Source of the DNA: Chitiniphilus purpureus
GTDB taxonomy: Bacteria > Pseudomonadota > Gammaproteobacteria > Burkholderiales > Chitinibacteraceae
Direction of reading: 5' to 3'
Assembly (NCBI RefSeq): GCF_025642115.1
Contig: NZ_CP106753.1
Span: 558,001 to 622,000, forward strand
Length of the DNA: 64,000 nt
Of the stretch, positions 17,841 to 27,114 are shown piece by piece. A model generated the notes under the pieces. That model saw nothing but the letters and a program-made list of their open reading frames with translations, made no database searches and had not been told where the DNA came from. The number at the start of each line of letters is the position of its first letter. Position 1 is the first letter of the stretch. The translations under genes and the position numbers were made by a program.

Positions 17841-18604
17841 GGCAGCACCCGCAGCGCAAGGCTCATGCCGATGCCGATACCGAGCACGAAGACCGCGCCC
17901 ATGGTCAGGCGCACGCCGCCATTGAGGTAATTGCCCGTCAGCAGGTCCGCTGCACCATTGATCAGCGGCACGCCGGGGATCAGGAACAGCACCGAGGCAG
18001 CGACGGCCGCCTCGGGTGTGGCCGACCACCATGCGGCGAGGAGCCCGGTGGCCGTGGCAGCCACGGCGGCGGCAGCAGTGGCGAAGATGAACGGTTTGTA
18101 ATGGCGATGCGCCAGCCACAGCCGCAGCCAGGTACCCAGCCCCGCCCCCATGCTGGTGACCACCACGGCGGCAAGGTCGCCCTGGAACAACGCGGCAAAG
18201 GCGCCACAGGCGAGGCCGACGGTGGCCACGGTCAGCCAGCGCGGGTAATAGGCGGGCTGCCGCGCCAGCCGGTCCAGCAGGACCATGAAGCGGGCGCTGC
18301 CCACCCGCCCGGCCTCCAGCCCCGCCAGGGCCCGCTCCACCCCGGTCAGTGTCCTGAAATTCACGCCCATGTGCGGCGCCTTGTGGAATGAGGTCAGGTG
18401 CTGGTCAGCATGCGCCACGGTCACCCCCAGGTTGAGCGAGGAGACGACGGTATGCGCCGTCTGTGCGCCCAGCGCCAGCGCGACACGCTGCATGGTCCGG
18501 GCAGTGCGCGCGGTATCGCCGCCGGATTGGTGGACCAGCGTGCCGGCCGCCAGGGCCACGCGGCAGATGTGTGCAAGATCGGGAGACAGGTTCATGGTGC
18601 TCAT
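17837..18604 (-). CDS. Threonine/serine exporter family protein, large (DUF1212/ThrE) subunit
   Basis: A 255-residue protein with a cytosolic N-terminal part and about five membrane segments. The family signature appears near the N-terminus (LAAGTLVHQSGGDTARTART and VVSSLNLGVTV) and again at ASVLFLIPGVPLINGAADLL. It is the N-terminal half of a split ThrE-type exporter, with the C-terminal half directly downstream. ATG 18604 (MSTMNLS) and ATG 18595 (MNLS) are both possible; neither has a strong Shine-Dalgarno. The open frame continues upstream to 18802 without family similarity. Confidence 0.84.
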   Translation of the reverse strand: MSTMNLSPDLAHICRVALAAGTLVHQSGGDTARTARTMQRVALALGAQTAHTVVSSLNLGVTVAHADQHLTSFHKAPHMGVNFRTLTGVERALAGLEAGRVGSARFMVLLDRLARQPAYYPRWLTVATVGLACGAFAALFQGDLAAVVVTSMGAGLGTWLRLWLAHRHYKPFIFATAAAAVAATATGLLAAWWSATPEAAVAASVLFLIPGVPLINGAADLLTGNYLNGGVRLTMGAVFVLGIGIGMSLALRVLP

Positions 18605-19039
18605 TCTAAGAGACGCCGGCAAAACCCTCCTGGCCGCGTCGCACATTTGCCGCACTGCCCGTACCGTCGGCAACTGGAGCAAGTCCGCTTCCTCGCCGTT
18701 CAGCACGTTTGGCGCTGCTTGGCGGGAACCGCTGCACCGGGTTTTGCCGGCCGCGCCAAGCAGGCGCCGGGATTCTTCCTCAGCGCTACGTTTGGACGAC
18801 AATCAGGCGGCATGCGGGTCTGTCCAGGCATCGTCGGCCTCACGCCGCCGCCAGCCTCCCAGTAGACGCCACCCGGGCCGGGCCGGGGTTGCCGGCGATC
18901 AAGGTGGCGGCGGCTGTCATCGGTCCAACGTCTCCCGCCGATGAATGGCAGCAGGTGGTGCGTCATGACCACAGTGCAGCCGGCGCTGCCAGTGGCATCG
19001 ATGACGCGGCTATAATCGCCGCTCCACAGGAAAGTCATC
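18605..19039. other. Intergenic region between the divergent thrE-like and proB genes
   Basis: 435 bp with no convincing gene; the open frames on either strand lack recognisable products and ribosome sites. A -10-like TATAAT at 19011-19016, 24 bp before the proB start, is probably its promoter, although no matching -35 hexamer lies at the usual distance. Confidence 0.5.
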
Positions 19040-20158
19040 ATGCATAGCATTGTCCAGTCCGCGCAGCGTCTTGTCGTCAAGGTCGGCTCCAGCCTCGTCA
19101 CCAATGAAGGCCGCGGCCTCGATCACACCGCCCTCGCGCGCTGGGCGGCACAGATCGCCGAACTGACCGCGCAGGGCAAGGCGGTGGCATTGGTGTCCTC
19201 CGGCGCGGTGGCCGAAGGTGTGGCCCGGCTGGGCTGGAAGGAAAAGCCGAGCGCCGTGCATGAAAAGCAGGCGGCCGCGGCGGTGGGCCAGATGGGGCTG
19301 TGCCAGGCGTACGAAAGCGCCTTCCGGCAGCACGGGCTCAAGACCGCGCAGGTGCTGCTCACGCATGAGGACATGGCTGACCGCACCCGCTATCTCAATG
19401 CGCGCTCGACGCTGCTGACACTGCTGGCACTCGGGGTGATCCCCATCATCAACGAGAACGACACCGTGGTCACTGCCGAGATCCGGTTCGGCGACAACGA
19501 CACGCTGGGCGCGCTCGTGACCAACCTGATCGAGGGCGACGCCCTGATCATCCTGACCGACCAGCAGGGCTTGTATACCGCCGACCCGCGCAAGGACCCG
19601 GCGGCCACGCTGGTGCGCCAGGCAGTGGCCGGCACGCCGGAACTGGAGACGATGGCGGGCGGTGCCGGCTCCAGCGTGGGTACCGGCGGCATGTACACCA
19701 AGGTGATCGCCGCCAAGCGCGCCGCACGCAGCGGCGCCGCCACCGTGATCGCCTGCGGGCGCGAAGACAGCGTGCTCACCCGGCTGGCGGCCGGCGAGCC
19801 GATCGGCACCGAACTCGTGGCGCAGACCACGCCGCTGGCGGCCAAGAAGCAATGGATTGCGGACCACCTGCAGCTCAAGGGCCGGGTGATCGTCGACGAT
19901 GGCGCCAGCCGGGCCATGCTCGAACGGGGCTCCAGCCTGCTGCCGATCGGGGTGGTGGCGGTGGAAGGGGACTTCCGTCGTGGCGAGGTGGTCAGCTGCG
20001 TCGATGGCAGCGGGCATGAGATCGCGCGCGGCCTGATCAACTACAGCGCGACCGAGGCGCGCAGGATCGTGCGTGCGCCCACCGGCCAGATCGAAGCGGT
20101 ACTCGGCTATATCGACGAACCCGAGCTGATCCATCGCGACAACCTGGTCTTGGTCTGA
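19040..20158 (+). CDS. proB: Glutamate 5-kinase with C-terminal PUA domain
   Basis: A 372-residue enzyme catalysing the first step of proline synthesis, ATP-dependent phosphorylation of glutamate. The amino-acid-kinase domain shows [51 protein letters not shown] and [15 protein letters not shown]; the C-terminal PUA domain (about residues 280-360; [20 protein letters not shown]) is normal for the long form. AGGAAA lies 5 nt before the ATG at 19040. In many betaproteobacteria proB follows obgE; here the upstream neighbour is a divergent exporter. No terminator is evident. Confidence 0.97.
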   Translation: MHSIVQSAQRLVVKVGSSLVTNEGRGLDHTALARWAAQIAELTAQGKAVALVSSGAVAEGVARLGWKEKPSAVHEKQAAAAVGQMGLCQAYESAFRQHGLKTAQVLLTHEDMADRTRYLNARSTLLTLLALGVIPIINENDTVVTAEIRFGDNDTLGALVTNLIEGDALIILTDQQGLYTADPRKDPAATLVRQAVAGTPELETMAGGAGSSVGTGGMYTKVIAAKRAARSGAATVIACGREDSVLTRLAAGEPIGTELVAQTTPLAAKKQWIADHLQLKGRVIVDDGASRAMLERGSSLLPIGVVAVEGDFRRGEVVSCVDGSGHEIARGLINYSATEARRIVRAPTGQIEAVLGYIDEPELIHRDNLVLV

Positions 20159-20412
20159 CCCGCCCGGCGGATGGATTGGTTGGCCTCGATCGGCCTGCGT
20201 TGGTATTGCGACATTGTTCGGATATGCCCGCACTCCGTGCAAACAGCCAGGTACGCTGTGGCTGGGTCCAACAGGGGTGGTTAGGTGTTCCTCGTTCATC
20301 CTGATTGATATGACGTTCGTCAGTCGAGCTGGCACACCCCCGCTTATGCCCTTTGAGTAAAAGATTGGCCAACGCTACCATTGCGCCTTTCTGACGCCAT
20401 CGCTCAACTTCC

Positions 20413-23253
20413 ATGGACTTTGCCACCCTGCTGTCCTCGTTCGCCAGCGCCTTCACGCAGGACCAGCGCCTGGTCACGCTGCAGCTGGGCGACGGGGCGC
20501 ACTGGGGCGGGACGCTGCTGCCGCACAGCGCCACGGGCAGCGAGGCGCTGTCCCAGCCTTACCGCTACCGCGTTGAATGCCTGTCGCCGTCGGTGGACCT
20601 GGAGCTGAAGGCGCTGCTCGGCCTGCCGGCGCAGCTGGGCCTGGCGACCGCCGACGGCGGTGAGCTGGTGCGCGGTGGCCTCGTCACCCGCGCCGAGGCG
20701 CTGCCCGCCGATGGTGGCTTCGCCCGCTATGCGCTGACCATCGAACCCCCGCTCGCGCTGCTGGCCCACCGCCGCACCAGCCGGGTGTTCCAGGACCGCA
20801 CCGTCCCCGACATCGTCCGCGCCGTGCTCGATGAACACCTGGCCGGCAACCCGGTGTTCGCCGCCGGCTTTGCCGTGCGCTTCGAACTGCGCGAGACCTA
20901 CCCGCTGCGCTCGTATTGCCTGCAGTACCGCGAGACCGATCTCGCCTTCGTCAGCCGGCTGCTGGCCGAGGAAGGGCTGGCCTATCGCTTCGAGCACGCC
21001 GCCGGTGACCCGCCCAAGGTGACGCTGGTGGTGTTCGACGACCCCTATGCACTGCCGCAGGCCCAGCAGGGCAGCGTGCGCTTCCATCGCGCCGATGCCA
21101 CCGAGACCGAGGACAGCCTCACCGGCTGGACCAGCGCCCGCCAGCTGGGCACCGCCCAGGTGGCGCTGGCCAGCTTCGACTACCGGCCGGTGGCGACGCT
21201 GCAGGCCCAGGACGGCACGGGGATCGACCAGGGCGACGGTGGCGCGCAGGCCGAGCGCACCTTGGCGGACTACGACGCGCAGACGCTGTACTACGCCAGC
21301 GACGACGACGCGCTGGCCCGCTATGCCCGGCTGCGCCAGCAGGCGCTGGATGCGCACAAAAAGGGCTTTGCCGGCAGCGGCACACTGCGCAGCCTGCGGG
21401 TGGGCGAATGGTTCCAGCTGCGCGACCACCCACACCACGACGCCGACGCGCCCGAGCAGCGCGAGTTCGTCGCCACCCGGCTCACCTTCCGCGCCCGCAA
21501 CAACCTGCCGGGCGGATTGCTGGCCCAGTTGGGCGAATCCGCTGGGGAGGCCGCGCCGTTCCAGGTCGACTTCGACGCCCAGCGCCGCGGCATCCCGCTG
21601 CCGCCTTTATACAGCCACACCGAGCATGCCAGGCCCACCGCCCCCGGCGTGCAGACCGCCACCGTGGTCGGCCCGGCCGGCCAGGAAGTGCATACCGACC
21701 CCTACGGCCGGATCAAGGTGCAGCTGCACTGGCAGCGCCGCCCGGAACACCCGGACTTCGGCGCCAACCAGGACGAGCGTTCCAGCTGCTGGCTCCGCGT
21801 CGCCTACCCCAGCGCCGGGGCGCAGTGGGGCCACCAGTTCATCCCGCGCATCGGCCAGGAAGTGCTGGTGGACTTCGTGGAGGGCGACATCGACCGGCCG
21901 CTGGTGGTCGGCACCCTCTACAACGGCAGCCACCTGCCGCCCACCTTCTCCGGCGCCGGCAGCCTGCCGGCCAACCACACCCTGTCCGGCATCAAGAGCC
22001 AGGAGTTCGGCACCACCCGCTACAACGAGCTGCTGTTCGACGACACCCAGGGCGAGCTGCGCCTCAAGCTCTCGTCCGAACACGGCAAGACCCAGCTCAA
22101 CCAGGGCTACCTCGCCCACCCGCGCCGTGATGGCAAGGCTGAACCCCGTGGCGACGGCTTCGAACTGCGCACCGACCACGCCGGTGCCCTGCGCGCCGCG
22201 CACGGGCTGCTGCTCAGCACCGAAGCCCAACCCGGCGCCGCTGGCCAGCAGCTGGACCGGGCGCAGGCCCAGGCGCAGCTTGAAGCCGCGCAACAACTGG
22301 CACAGACCCTCAGCGACACCGCGCAACACCAACTGGCCGACCCGGCTGAGATCGGCCCGGACACGGTGGATGTTGAAGGCGAAAAGCAAGCCAAGACCCA
22401 GCACGGCCACCTGGATCACCTGAACGAAGCGCTCAAGGCCTGGGAAGCCGGTTCCAACACCGACGAACAAGGCAAGACCGCGAAGGAGCAGCCCGGGCAA
22501 CAGGCCATCCTGCTCGCCAGCGCCCCGGCCGGCATCGCGCTGACCACTGCCCACGCGCTGGTGCTGAACAGCGGGCAGAACCTGGACACCCTCAGCCAGC
22601 GCGACACCCAGCAGAGCACCGCCCGGCGTTGGATTCACAACGTCGGCAGCCGGATCAGCCTGTTCGTGCAGGGGGTGGCGGACAAGGTGAATCTCAAATT
22701 GATCACCGCGAGGGGCCATGCGCAGCTGCAGGCACAGTCAGGGGATGTGGAGATCGTGGGCGACCAGAACGTGCGGCTGCACGCCAACAAACAGACCTTC
22801 ACCCTCGCAGCCGGGCAGGAACTGCTGCTCACCTGCGGCGGGGCGTATATCCGGCTCAAGGGCGGCAACATCGAAATCCACGCCCCGGGCAAGGTGAGCT
22901 TCAAGGGCAGCGGGTTCGATTGGAGCGGGCCGACCCGCCAAAACATCAAGCCACTTGAATTTCCACAATACACGCCCCCGAAGGGGCCGTTTACTGCTCG
23001 TTATCAGCTCTTCAAAGATGACAACCGCCCCTACGAAGGATATCGCTACAAAATCCTTAGCAGTTCAGGCGAGTTGCTCAAGGAAGGGGTGACCGATAAA
23101 AACGGCTGGACTGAATTTGCCGATACGGATGAAAGAAGCGGTGTTCAAGTACTCAAGTCGGTCATGCGCGAAAGCGAGCGCATTACAGAGTCATGGGAAA
23201 GCAAACTGAACGCAGCAGTGCGCCGGGCTGCGTCCCGCAAGGCAAGGAAATGA
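20413..23253 (+). CDS. vgrG: Type VI secretion spike protein VgrG with DUF2345 and C-terminal extension
   Basis: A 946-residue VgrG. The gp27-like base domain (residues about 1-400) includes the family stretch SYCLQYRETDLAFVSRLLAE. It is followed by the gp5 OB-fold (DPYGRIKVQLHWQ near 430; SSCWLRVAYPSAGAQWGHQF), the C-terminal beta-helix/DUF2345 region (about 690-845; ILLASAPAGIALTTAHALVL, LQAQSGDVEIVGDQNVRLHA), and a final 85-residue module (about 860-946; YQLFKDDNRPYEGYRYKI, GVTDKNGWTEFAD) resembling transthyretin-like adaptor domains. VgrG trimers tip the T6SS needle and carry effectors. The last 290 bp are markedly A+T-richer than the body. The effector gene starts 1 nt after its stop. 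The 254 bp upstream, after proB, show no other gene. Confidence 0.95.
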   Translation: MDFATLLSSFASAFTQDQRLVTLQLGDGAHWGGTLLPHSATGSEALSQPYRYRVECLSPSVDLELKALLGLPAQLGLATADGGELVRGGLVTRAEALPADGGFARYALTIEPPLALLAHRRTSRVFQDRTVPDIVRAVLDEHLAGNPVFAAGFAVRFELRETYPLRSYCLQYRETDLAFVSRLLAEEGLAYRFEHAAGDPPKVTLVVFDDPYALPQAQQGSVRFHRADATETEDSLTGWTSARQLGTAQVALASFDYRPVATLQAQDGTGIDQGDGGAQAERTLADYDAQTLYYASDDDALARYARLRQQALDAHKKGFAGSGTLRSLRVGEWFQLRDHPHHDADAPEQREFVATRLTFRARNNLPGGLLAQLGESAGEAAPFQVDFDAQRRGIPLPPLYSHTEHARPTAPGVQTATVVGPAGQEVHTDPYGRIKVQLHWQRRPEHPDFGANQDERSSCWLRVAYPSAGAQWGHQFIPRIGQEVLVDFVEGDIDRPLVVGTLYNGSHLPPTFSGAGSLPANHTLSGIKSQEFGTTRYNELLFDDTQGELRLKLSSEHGKTQLNQGYLAHPRRDGKAEPRGDGFELRTDHAGALRAAHGLLLSTEAQPGAAGQQLDRAQAQAQLEAAQQLAQTLSDTAQHQLADPAEIGPDTVDVEGEKQAKTQHGHLDHLNEALKAWEAGSNTDEQGKTAKEQPGQQAILLASAPAGIALTTAHALVLNSGQNLDTLSQRDTQQSTARRWIHNVGSRISLFVQGVADKVNLKLITARGHAQLQAQSGDVEIVGDQNVRLHANKQTFTLAAGQELLLTCGGAYIRLKGGNIEIHAPGKVSFKGSGFDWSGPTRQNIKPLEFPQYTPPKGPFTARYQLFKDDNRPYEGYRYKILSSSGELLKEGVTDKNGWTEFADTDERSGVQVLKSVMRESERITESWESKLNAAVRRAASRKARK

Positions 23254-23254
23254 C

Positions 23255-24274
23255 ATGGCAATACCTGCAATTGTCTGGGGCATTATTGAAGTCACGGCGG
23301 CAGCGATCACTGCATATGAAATGTATGATCTCGGAAAGACGCTTTATGAGGATATCGACAAATACAGTCGAAATCTGGAGCAAGCCAAAGAGGAGCTGCG
23401 CAAGAAAATCCAGTCGATCAAGGAAGAGATCGGGCAAAACATCGATGAAAATATGGAGCGCGGCTTTCTGGCGGCGATGACCGAGCAGGACCGGGGCTTA
23501 CAAAGCGAAACCACCAAACAAGCCAAAGGCCGAACCGGCACCGGCAGCCCGGATATCATTACCGCGATCAAGCAACCCATCCCATTTCGCAAAGTCATCG
23601 GCATGGTGTGCGAAAAAGCGGATAAAACTCCCGCGCTTGGTCTGCGCAGAAAGAAAGGCGTGACCATCAAAGACCTACCCAAGGCAAAGCAGAAAATCCT
23701 GCTGGAGCTGCTGGCATTAAGCGCAGAAGAATTGGCTGGTATCAACGATATTGACAACTTTATCGTGGTGCGACTCAAACAGCTGGTGGCCAACTTCATC
23801 TTTGAATTCATGGATGAAATGTTGAGCTGGAAAAGCCCGCTGAAAGCTGAAGTCTGCTTTGGCCCGCGCCCCAAATTCGACGACCCCAAGCTGGCAGGCG
23901 CCACCCGGCTGCAGCGCGCCGGTACGGCGCTCAACCCTTTTTATCCGGCGCCTTATCGTCAACGGGGAAGTTTTAGCGCAGATCTGGCGATCCCCGATTA
24001 TCGCAAGGATCCACTCAAAAAGGATAATTTGTTTGCTGTGATTGAGATTAAGTTTCCTGGGGACCGAATTGAAAATAAGCAATTCGAGAATTACAAAGAA
24101 TTGGCAATTGCTACTGCAAAACTAAAGACCAGTGCGGCTTCTTTGCCTCGTACAAATGGCAAAAAGGGTGTGACCACAGGTTGTCGGCTAGCACTGTTCC
24201 GGTATCCGGAAGACATTGCGGTAGAGCAGAAAGATTCGAGCGGCAGCAAGCGCAGCAAGAGAAAAACCAAATAG
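23255..24274 (+). CDS. Probable T6SS nuclease effector with VRR-NUC-like domain
   Basis: A 339-residue protein directly after vgrG (ATG 1 nt past the stop; AAGGAA 5 nt upstream). The N-terminus has a hydrophobic helix (MAIPAIVWGIIEVTAAAITA) and a charged coiled-coil (about residues 35-70). The C-terminal third has a PD-(D/E)xK nuclease pattern: Asp243 in SADLAIPDY, then Glu264 and Lys266 in FAVIEIKFPGD, followed by KQFENYKEL. The EIKFPGD...Q...Y layout resembles VRR-NUC domains, known in T6SS DNase effectors of the TseV type. Predicted role: VgrG-delivered DNA-cleaving toxin. The gene is poorer in GC than the vgrG core. The nuclease call is inferred from motif and position. Confidence 0.72.
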   Translation: MAIPAIVWGIIEVTAAAITAYEMYDLGKTLYEDIDKYSRNLEQAKEELRKKIQSIKEEIGQNIDENMERGFLAAMTEQDRGLQSETTKQAKGRTGTGSPDIITAIKQPIPFRKVIGMVCEKADKTPALGLRRKKGVTIKDLPKAKQKILLELLALSAEELAGINDIDNFIVVRLKQLVANFIFEFMDEMLSWKSPLKAEVCFGPRPKFDDPKLAGATRLQRAGTALNPFYPAPYRQRGSFSADLAIPDYRKDPLKKDNLFAVIEIKFPGDRIENKQFENYKELAIATAKLKTSAASLPRTNGKKGVTTGCRLALFRYPEDIAVEQKDSSGSKRSKRKTK

Positions 24275-24281
24275 GGATACC

Positions 24282-25580
24282 ATGAGTACTAGCGAACTGT
24301 ATTTGACGGATGAAGAAATTGCCGAATTTGTGGCCGACACCAAGGCTGAAACACAAACGTTCTACGGCTACGAAGACCAGGAATACGGCGTTTGCCCTTA
24401 CATTACCTTCTACGTCTATCACAGCAAGGACGACTTTCTGCACGTCTGCCATGAAGTGATCGAATTGCATCAGGAACTGCAAGCGCTGATCGATTCACCT
24501 TATAAAAAGGTTTACAACAGCAAAACCCAGGCTTGGGTCAAGGCAACGCCAGAAAAATTGAGTCGCGAATTCCTGCAGCACCATGCCAAGCTGCATGCGG
24601 ATGATGGCTATGAATCGCTCTGGCTAGGGGCGACTGATATGGAAAGTCCGGCTGCTTCTGCAAGATGGGCCATTTTTGCAGTAACACCTCATGCATCAGA
24701 GATGAGATATGCTTCAATAAAAATCACCTTTCGTGATAACTGGTATCAGAATAACAAGGCAACGTGGCATGCCTTTGTTCAGCGCTGGGTGGCCCGATTG
24801 CAACCCGAGCAGTGTTACAGCGGCTATGAAATCGGCACCACCACGATCGGGGTGATGGGCGCGTATGAAAGCGATGTAATGGAGCGTATCTGTGCCGACC
24901 ATTTCTACGGGTTGGATATCGACCACCCGCAAATAAATGGCTTTCACTTCAATGATGATGAAGACGGATATGTCAATCATGCATGCATGGGCTCCGGTAT
25001 CCGCACCCCCACCTGGAGCTTTTTGCTGAGCCCGTTATGGCGTACCAAGCTGGGGAAAAGCGTAGCGGAGGTCAAAGCACAGCTTGCGCATCCCGATATC
25101 CGCATCAGCGAGATACCGTATTCGATTGGAAAGCATAACCCGAATGGTGAGCCGGCCTTGTGGATTCAACTGGGGGAGCTGAGTCTCTACCCGGTTGACC
25201 AAGGCGTGCCGGAATTGCCGGTACTTGCCAATGCGCTGATCAAACCGATCCGCTGTGATTTGCTGCAGTTATTCACACTCGACCCATGGGCGGACGACCC
25301 GAACCCCCGGTTTGACTTTGAAAACGGCCCGCTGTGGATGGCGAGATTCGATGCGGATAGCAATTGGCCGAATGCGTCGCAAAGAAAGCCAATCCAGCCA
25401 GCGGGACAAGCCTACCTTGGCCGTTGCGTCGCCGGCGGGCGCTGCCCGAAAACAGGGCATTGGCACACCCCAGCCAAAGAGAATGCTTTGACCTGGTTCC
25501 AACAGGGTGATGTGATGCCCGATTTTCCCGAGTCGACTTATGGGGCGACGATATGGTATTGGAATGACGACCAAGGGTGA
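24282..25580 (+). CDS. Putative T6SS immunity protein (DUF3396 family) with C-terminal CPxTGxW module
   Basis: A 432-residue cytosolic protein without a signal peptide, 7 bp after the nuclease gene. The central part (about residues 130-320) resembles DUF3396 'type VI immunity' proteins (HAFVQRWVARLQPEQCYSGY, GSGIRTPTWSFLLSP). The C-terminal 60 residues carry GRCPKTGHWHTP (residues 386-397), WFQQGDVMPDF and YGATIWYWNDDQ, a module often found in proteins encoded beside VgrG/PAAR effectors. Predicted role: protects the producer from the preceding effector. Base composition matches the effector and differs from flanking genes, so the two probably moved together. A terminator closes the cassette. 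Confidence 0.7.
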   Translation: MSTSELYLTDEEIAEFVADTKAETQTFYGYEDQEYGVCPYITFYVYHSKDDFLHVCHEVIELHQELQALIDSPYKKVYNSKTQAWVKATPEKLSREFLQHHAKLHADDGYESLWLGATDMESPAASARWAIFAVTPHASEMRYASIKITFRDNWYQNNKATWHAFVQRWVARLQPEQCYSGYEIGTTTIGVMGAYESDVMERICADHFYGLDIDHPQINGFHFNDDEDGYVNHACMGSGIRTPTWSFLLSPLWRTKLGKSVAEVKAQLAHPDIRISEIPYSIGKHNPNGEPALWIQLGELSLYPVDQGVPELPVLANALIKPIRCDLLQLFTLDPWADDPNPRFDFENGPLWMARFDADSNWPNASQRKPIQPAGQAYLGRCVAGGRCPKTGHWHTPAKENALTWFQQGDVMPDFPESTYGATIWYWNDDQG

Positions 25581-25588
25581 GGCTGAAA

Positions 25589-25614
25589 GGGAGAGGGGAT
25601 TCCTCTCTCTTTTT
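25589..25614 (+). terminator. Rho-independent terminator closing the VgrG cassette
   Basis: GGGAGAGG - GGATT - CCTCTCTC followed by TTTTT, 8 bp after the immunity-gene stop. The stem is 8 bp with one G-T pair. Confidence 0.8.
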
Positions 25615-25970
25615 ATCGCCAGACAACTAAGACTGTTGGCGGGTCTGTATTGAGCGTGGTGGCGGGCGCAGGCAAAAGCGGTTTTGTCATCACCTGCACG
25701 GCGGGGCGTCGCAAGCGCTTCACGTTACGTAGGCTTGGTGTGACGAGCAGCTGCTTCGGCGCCCCAAGCTCGATAAGTTGAGCATCTGCCAGCAAGCATG
25801 TCGAAGCAACACCTCAGGATGGACTGATGTCTATTGCTGGGGCTGTCGGCGCAGGCCGTAATGGCAGCAGGTGTTTGGCTAGGGCAGGGACGGTGCGGGT
25901 GAGGCATTGTCCGCAGCCTCTAAGGAAGGGCAGGTGGTGCCGGGCGAGGCTCCGGATTCGCCCTGGTGCG
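25615..25970. other. Intergenic region between the T6SS cassette and the glycerate kinase gene
   Basis: 356 bp between convergent genes. A 60-codon minus-strand frame (25613-25795, starting MLADAQLIELGAPKQLLVTP) has an ATG but no recognisable family or ribosome site; it could be the remnant of a gene next to the acquired cassette. Nothing else is seen. Confidence 0.4.
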
Positions 25971-27104
25971 TCAGCGCGGGTCGAGGCGGCCCAGCCGCAG
26001 CACCGCTGCCACATTGCGCGAGGTGGCCTGCAGATTCCGCGCCGCATCGCGCAGCGCCGCTTCGGGGCTGCACGGCCCGGGGACCACGGCGAATATCGCG
26101 TGGAACAGCCCGGCCAGCGCTGCGGTGTCCTCGCCCAGGCTGCCGGCGATCGCGATCACCGGCACACCCTGGCGCTGCGCGGCGCGGGCCACCGCGCATG
26201 GCGCCTTGCCGTGGCGGGTCTGGCCGTCGAGCCGGCCTTCGCCGGTGATCACGAGATCGCATCCGGTGATCCCGGTCTCGATGCCGGTGGCTGCCATGAC
26301 CCATTCCGCGCCGCGCTGCAGCGTGCCGCCCAGTGCCAGCAGTGCCGCACCGGTACCGCCGGCCGCGCCGGCGCCGGGTGGCGAGGCCACGTCGCGCCCG
26401 CAGGCCAGCGATAGCAACGCACCATAGTGCGCGAGCGCGGCATCGAGCGCCTGTGCCTGCTGCGGCGTGGCGCCTTTCTGCGGTGCAAATACCAATGCGG
26501 CGCCCTCGGGGCCGGCCAGCGGATGATCGACATCGCAGACCACGTCGATCCGGCAGCGCGCCAGACGCTCGTCCAATCCGGTCAGGTCAAGGCGCGCCAG
26601 CCGCGCCAATGCTGCACCGCCAAAGCCGATGGATTGACCATGCGCGTCCACCAGCCGTGCACCCAGTGCCTGCAGCAGCCCCGCGCCGCCGTCGCAGGTG
26701 GCGCTGCCGCCCAGGCCGATCACAAGGTGTGTGGCGCCGGCGTCGAGCGCGGCGCGGATCAGCTCGCCGACGCCGTAGGTGGTGGTGCGGCCCGGGTCGC
26801 GCAGTGACGGTGGCACCTGCGCCAGCCCTGCCGCCTCGGCCAGCTCGATCACCGCAGTGGTGCCGCAAAGGCCCCAGCCGGCGCCGGTGCATTCGCCGAG
26901 CGGCCCGGTCACCGTTGCGCGCTGTGGCTGCCCGGTCAGCGCGTCCACCAACACCGTCAGCGTACCCTCGCCGCCGTCGGCCATCGGCCGCGTGATCAGA
27001 TCGGCGTCGGGAAACGCCGTGGCGAAGCCGGCCGCGATGGCGGCGGCGGCTTCACTGGCCGTCAGGCTTTCCTTGAACGAATCCGGCGCGATCAGGATGC
27101 GCAC
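25971..27104 (-). CDS. Glycerate kinase (GarK/GlxK family)
   Basis: A 377-residue enzyme phosphorylating D-glycerate. Family marks are RILIAPDSFKESLTASEAA at the N-terminus, MADGGEGTLTVL, LVIGLGGSATCDGGAGLLQA, CDVDHPLAGPEGAALVFAPQ, GCDLVITGEGRLDGQT and the GKAPCAVARAA loop. The product (2-phosphoglycerate in this class) enters glycolysis. The start is a GTG at 27104, which gives the expected N-terminus; the longer open frame to 27305 overlaps the upstream CNP1-like gene antisense-like and is not family sequence. It lies 10 bp after that gene's stop on the same strand. Confidence 0.92.
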   Translation of the reverse strand: MRILIAPDSFKESLTASEAAAAIAAGFATAFPDADLITRPMADGGEGTLTVLVDALTGQPQRATVTGPLGECTGAGWGLCGTTAVIELAEAAGLAQVPPSLRDPGRTTTYGVGELIRAALDAGATHLVIGLGGSATCDGGAGLLQALGARLVDAHGQSIGFGGAALARLARLDLTGLDERLARCRIDVVCDVDHPLAGPEGAALVFAPQKGATPQQAQALDAALAHYGALLSLACGRDVASPPGAGAAGGTGAALLALGGTLQRGAEWVMAATGIETGITGCDLVITGEGRLDGQTRHGKAPCAVARAAQRQGVPVIAIAGSLGEDTAALAGLFHAIFAVVPGPCSPEAALRDAARNLQATSRNVAAVLRLGRLDPR

Positions 27105-27114
27105 GGTGCCGTGC

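Noticed and set aside
25613..25795. 60-codon minus-strand gene after the T6SS cassette
   Set aside because: No ribosome site or family match; could be a remnant, but cannot be supported as a gene.
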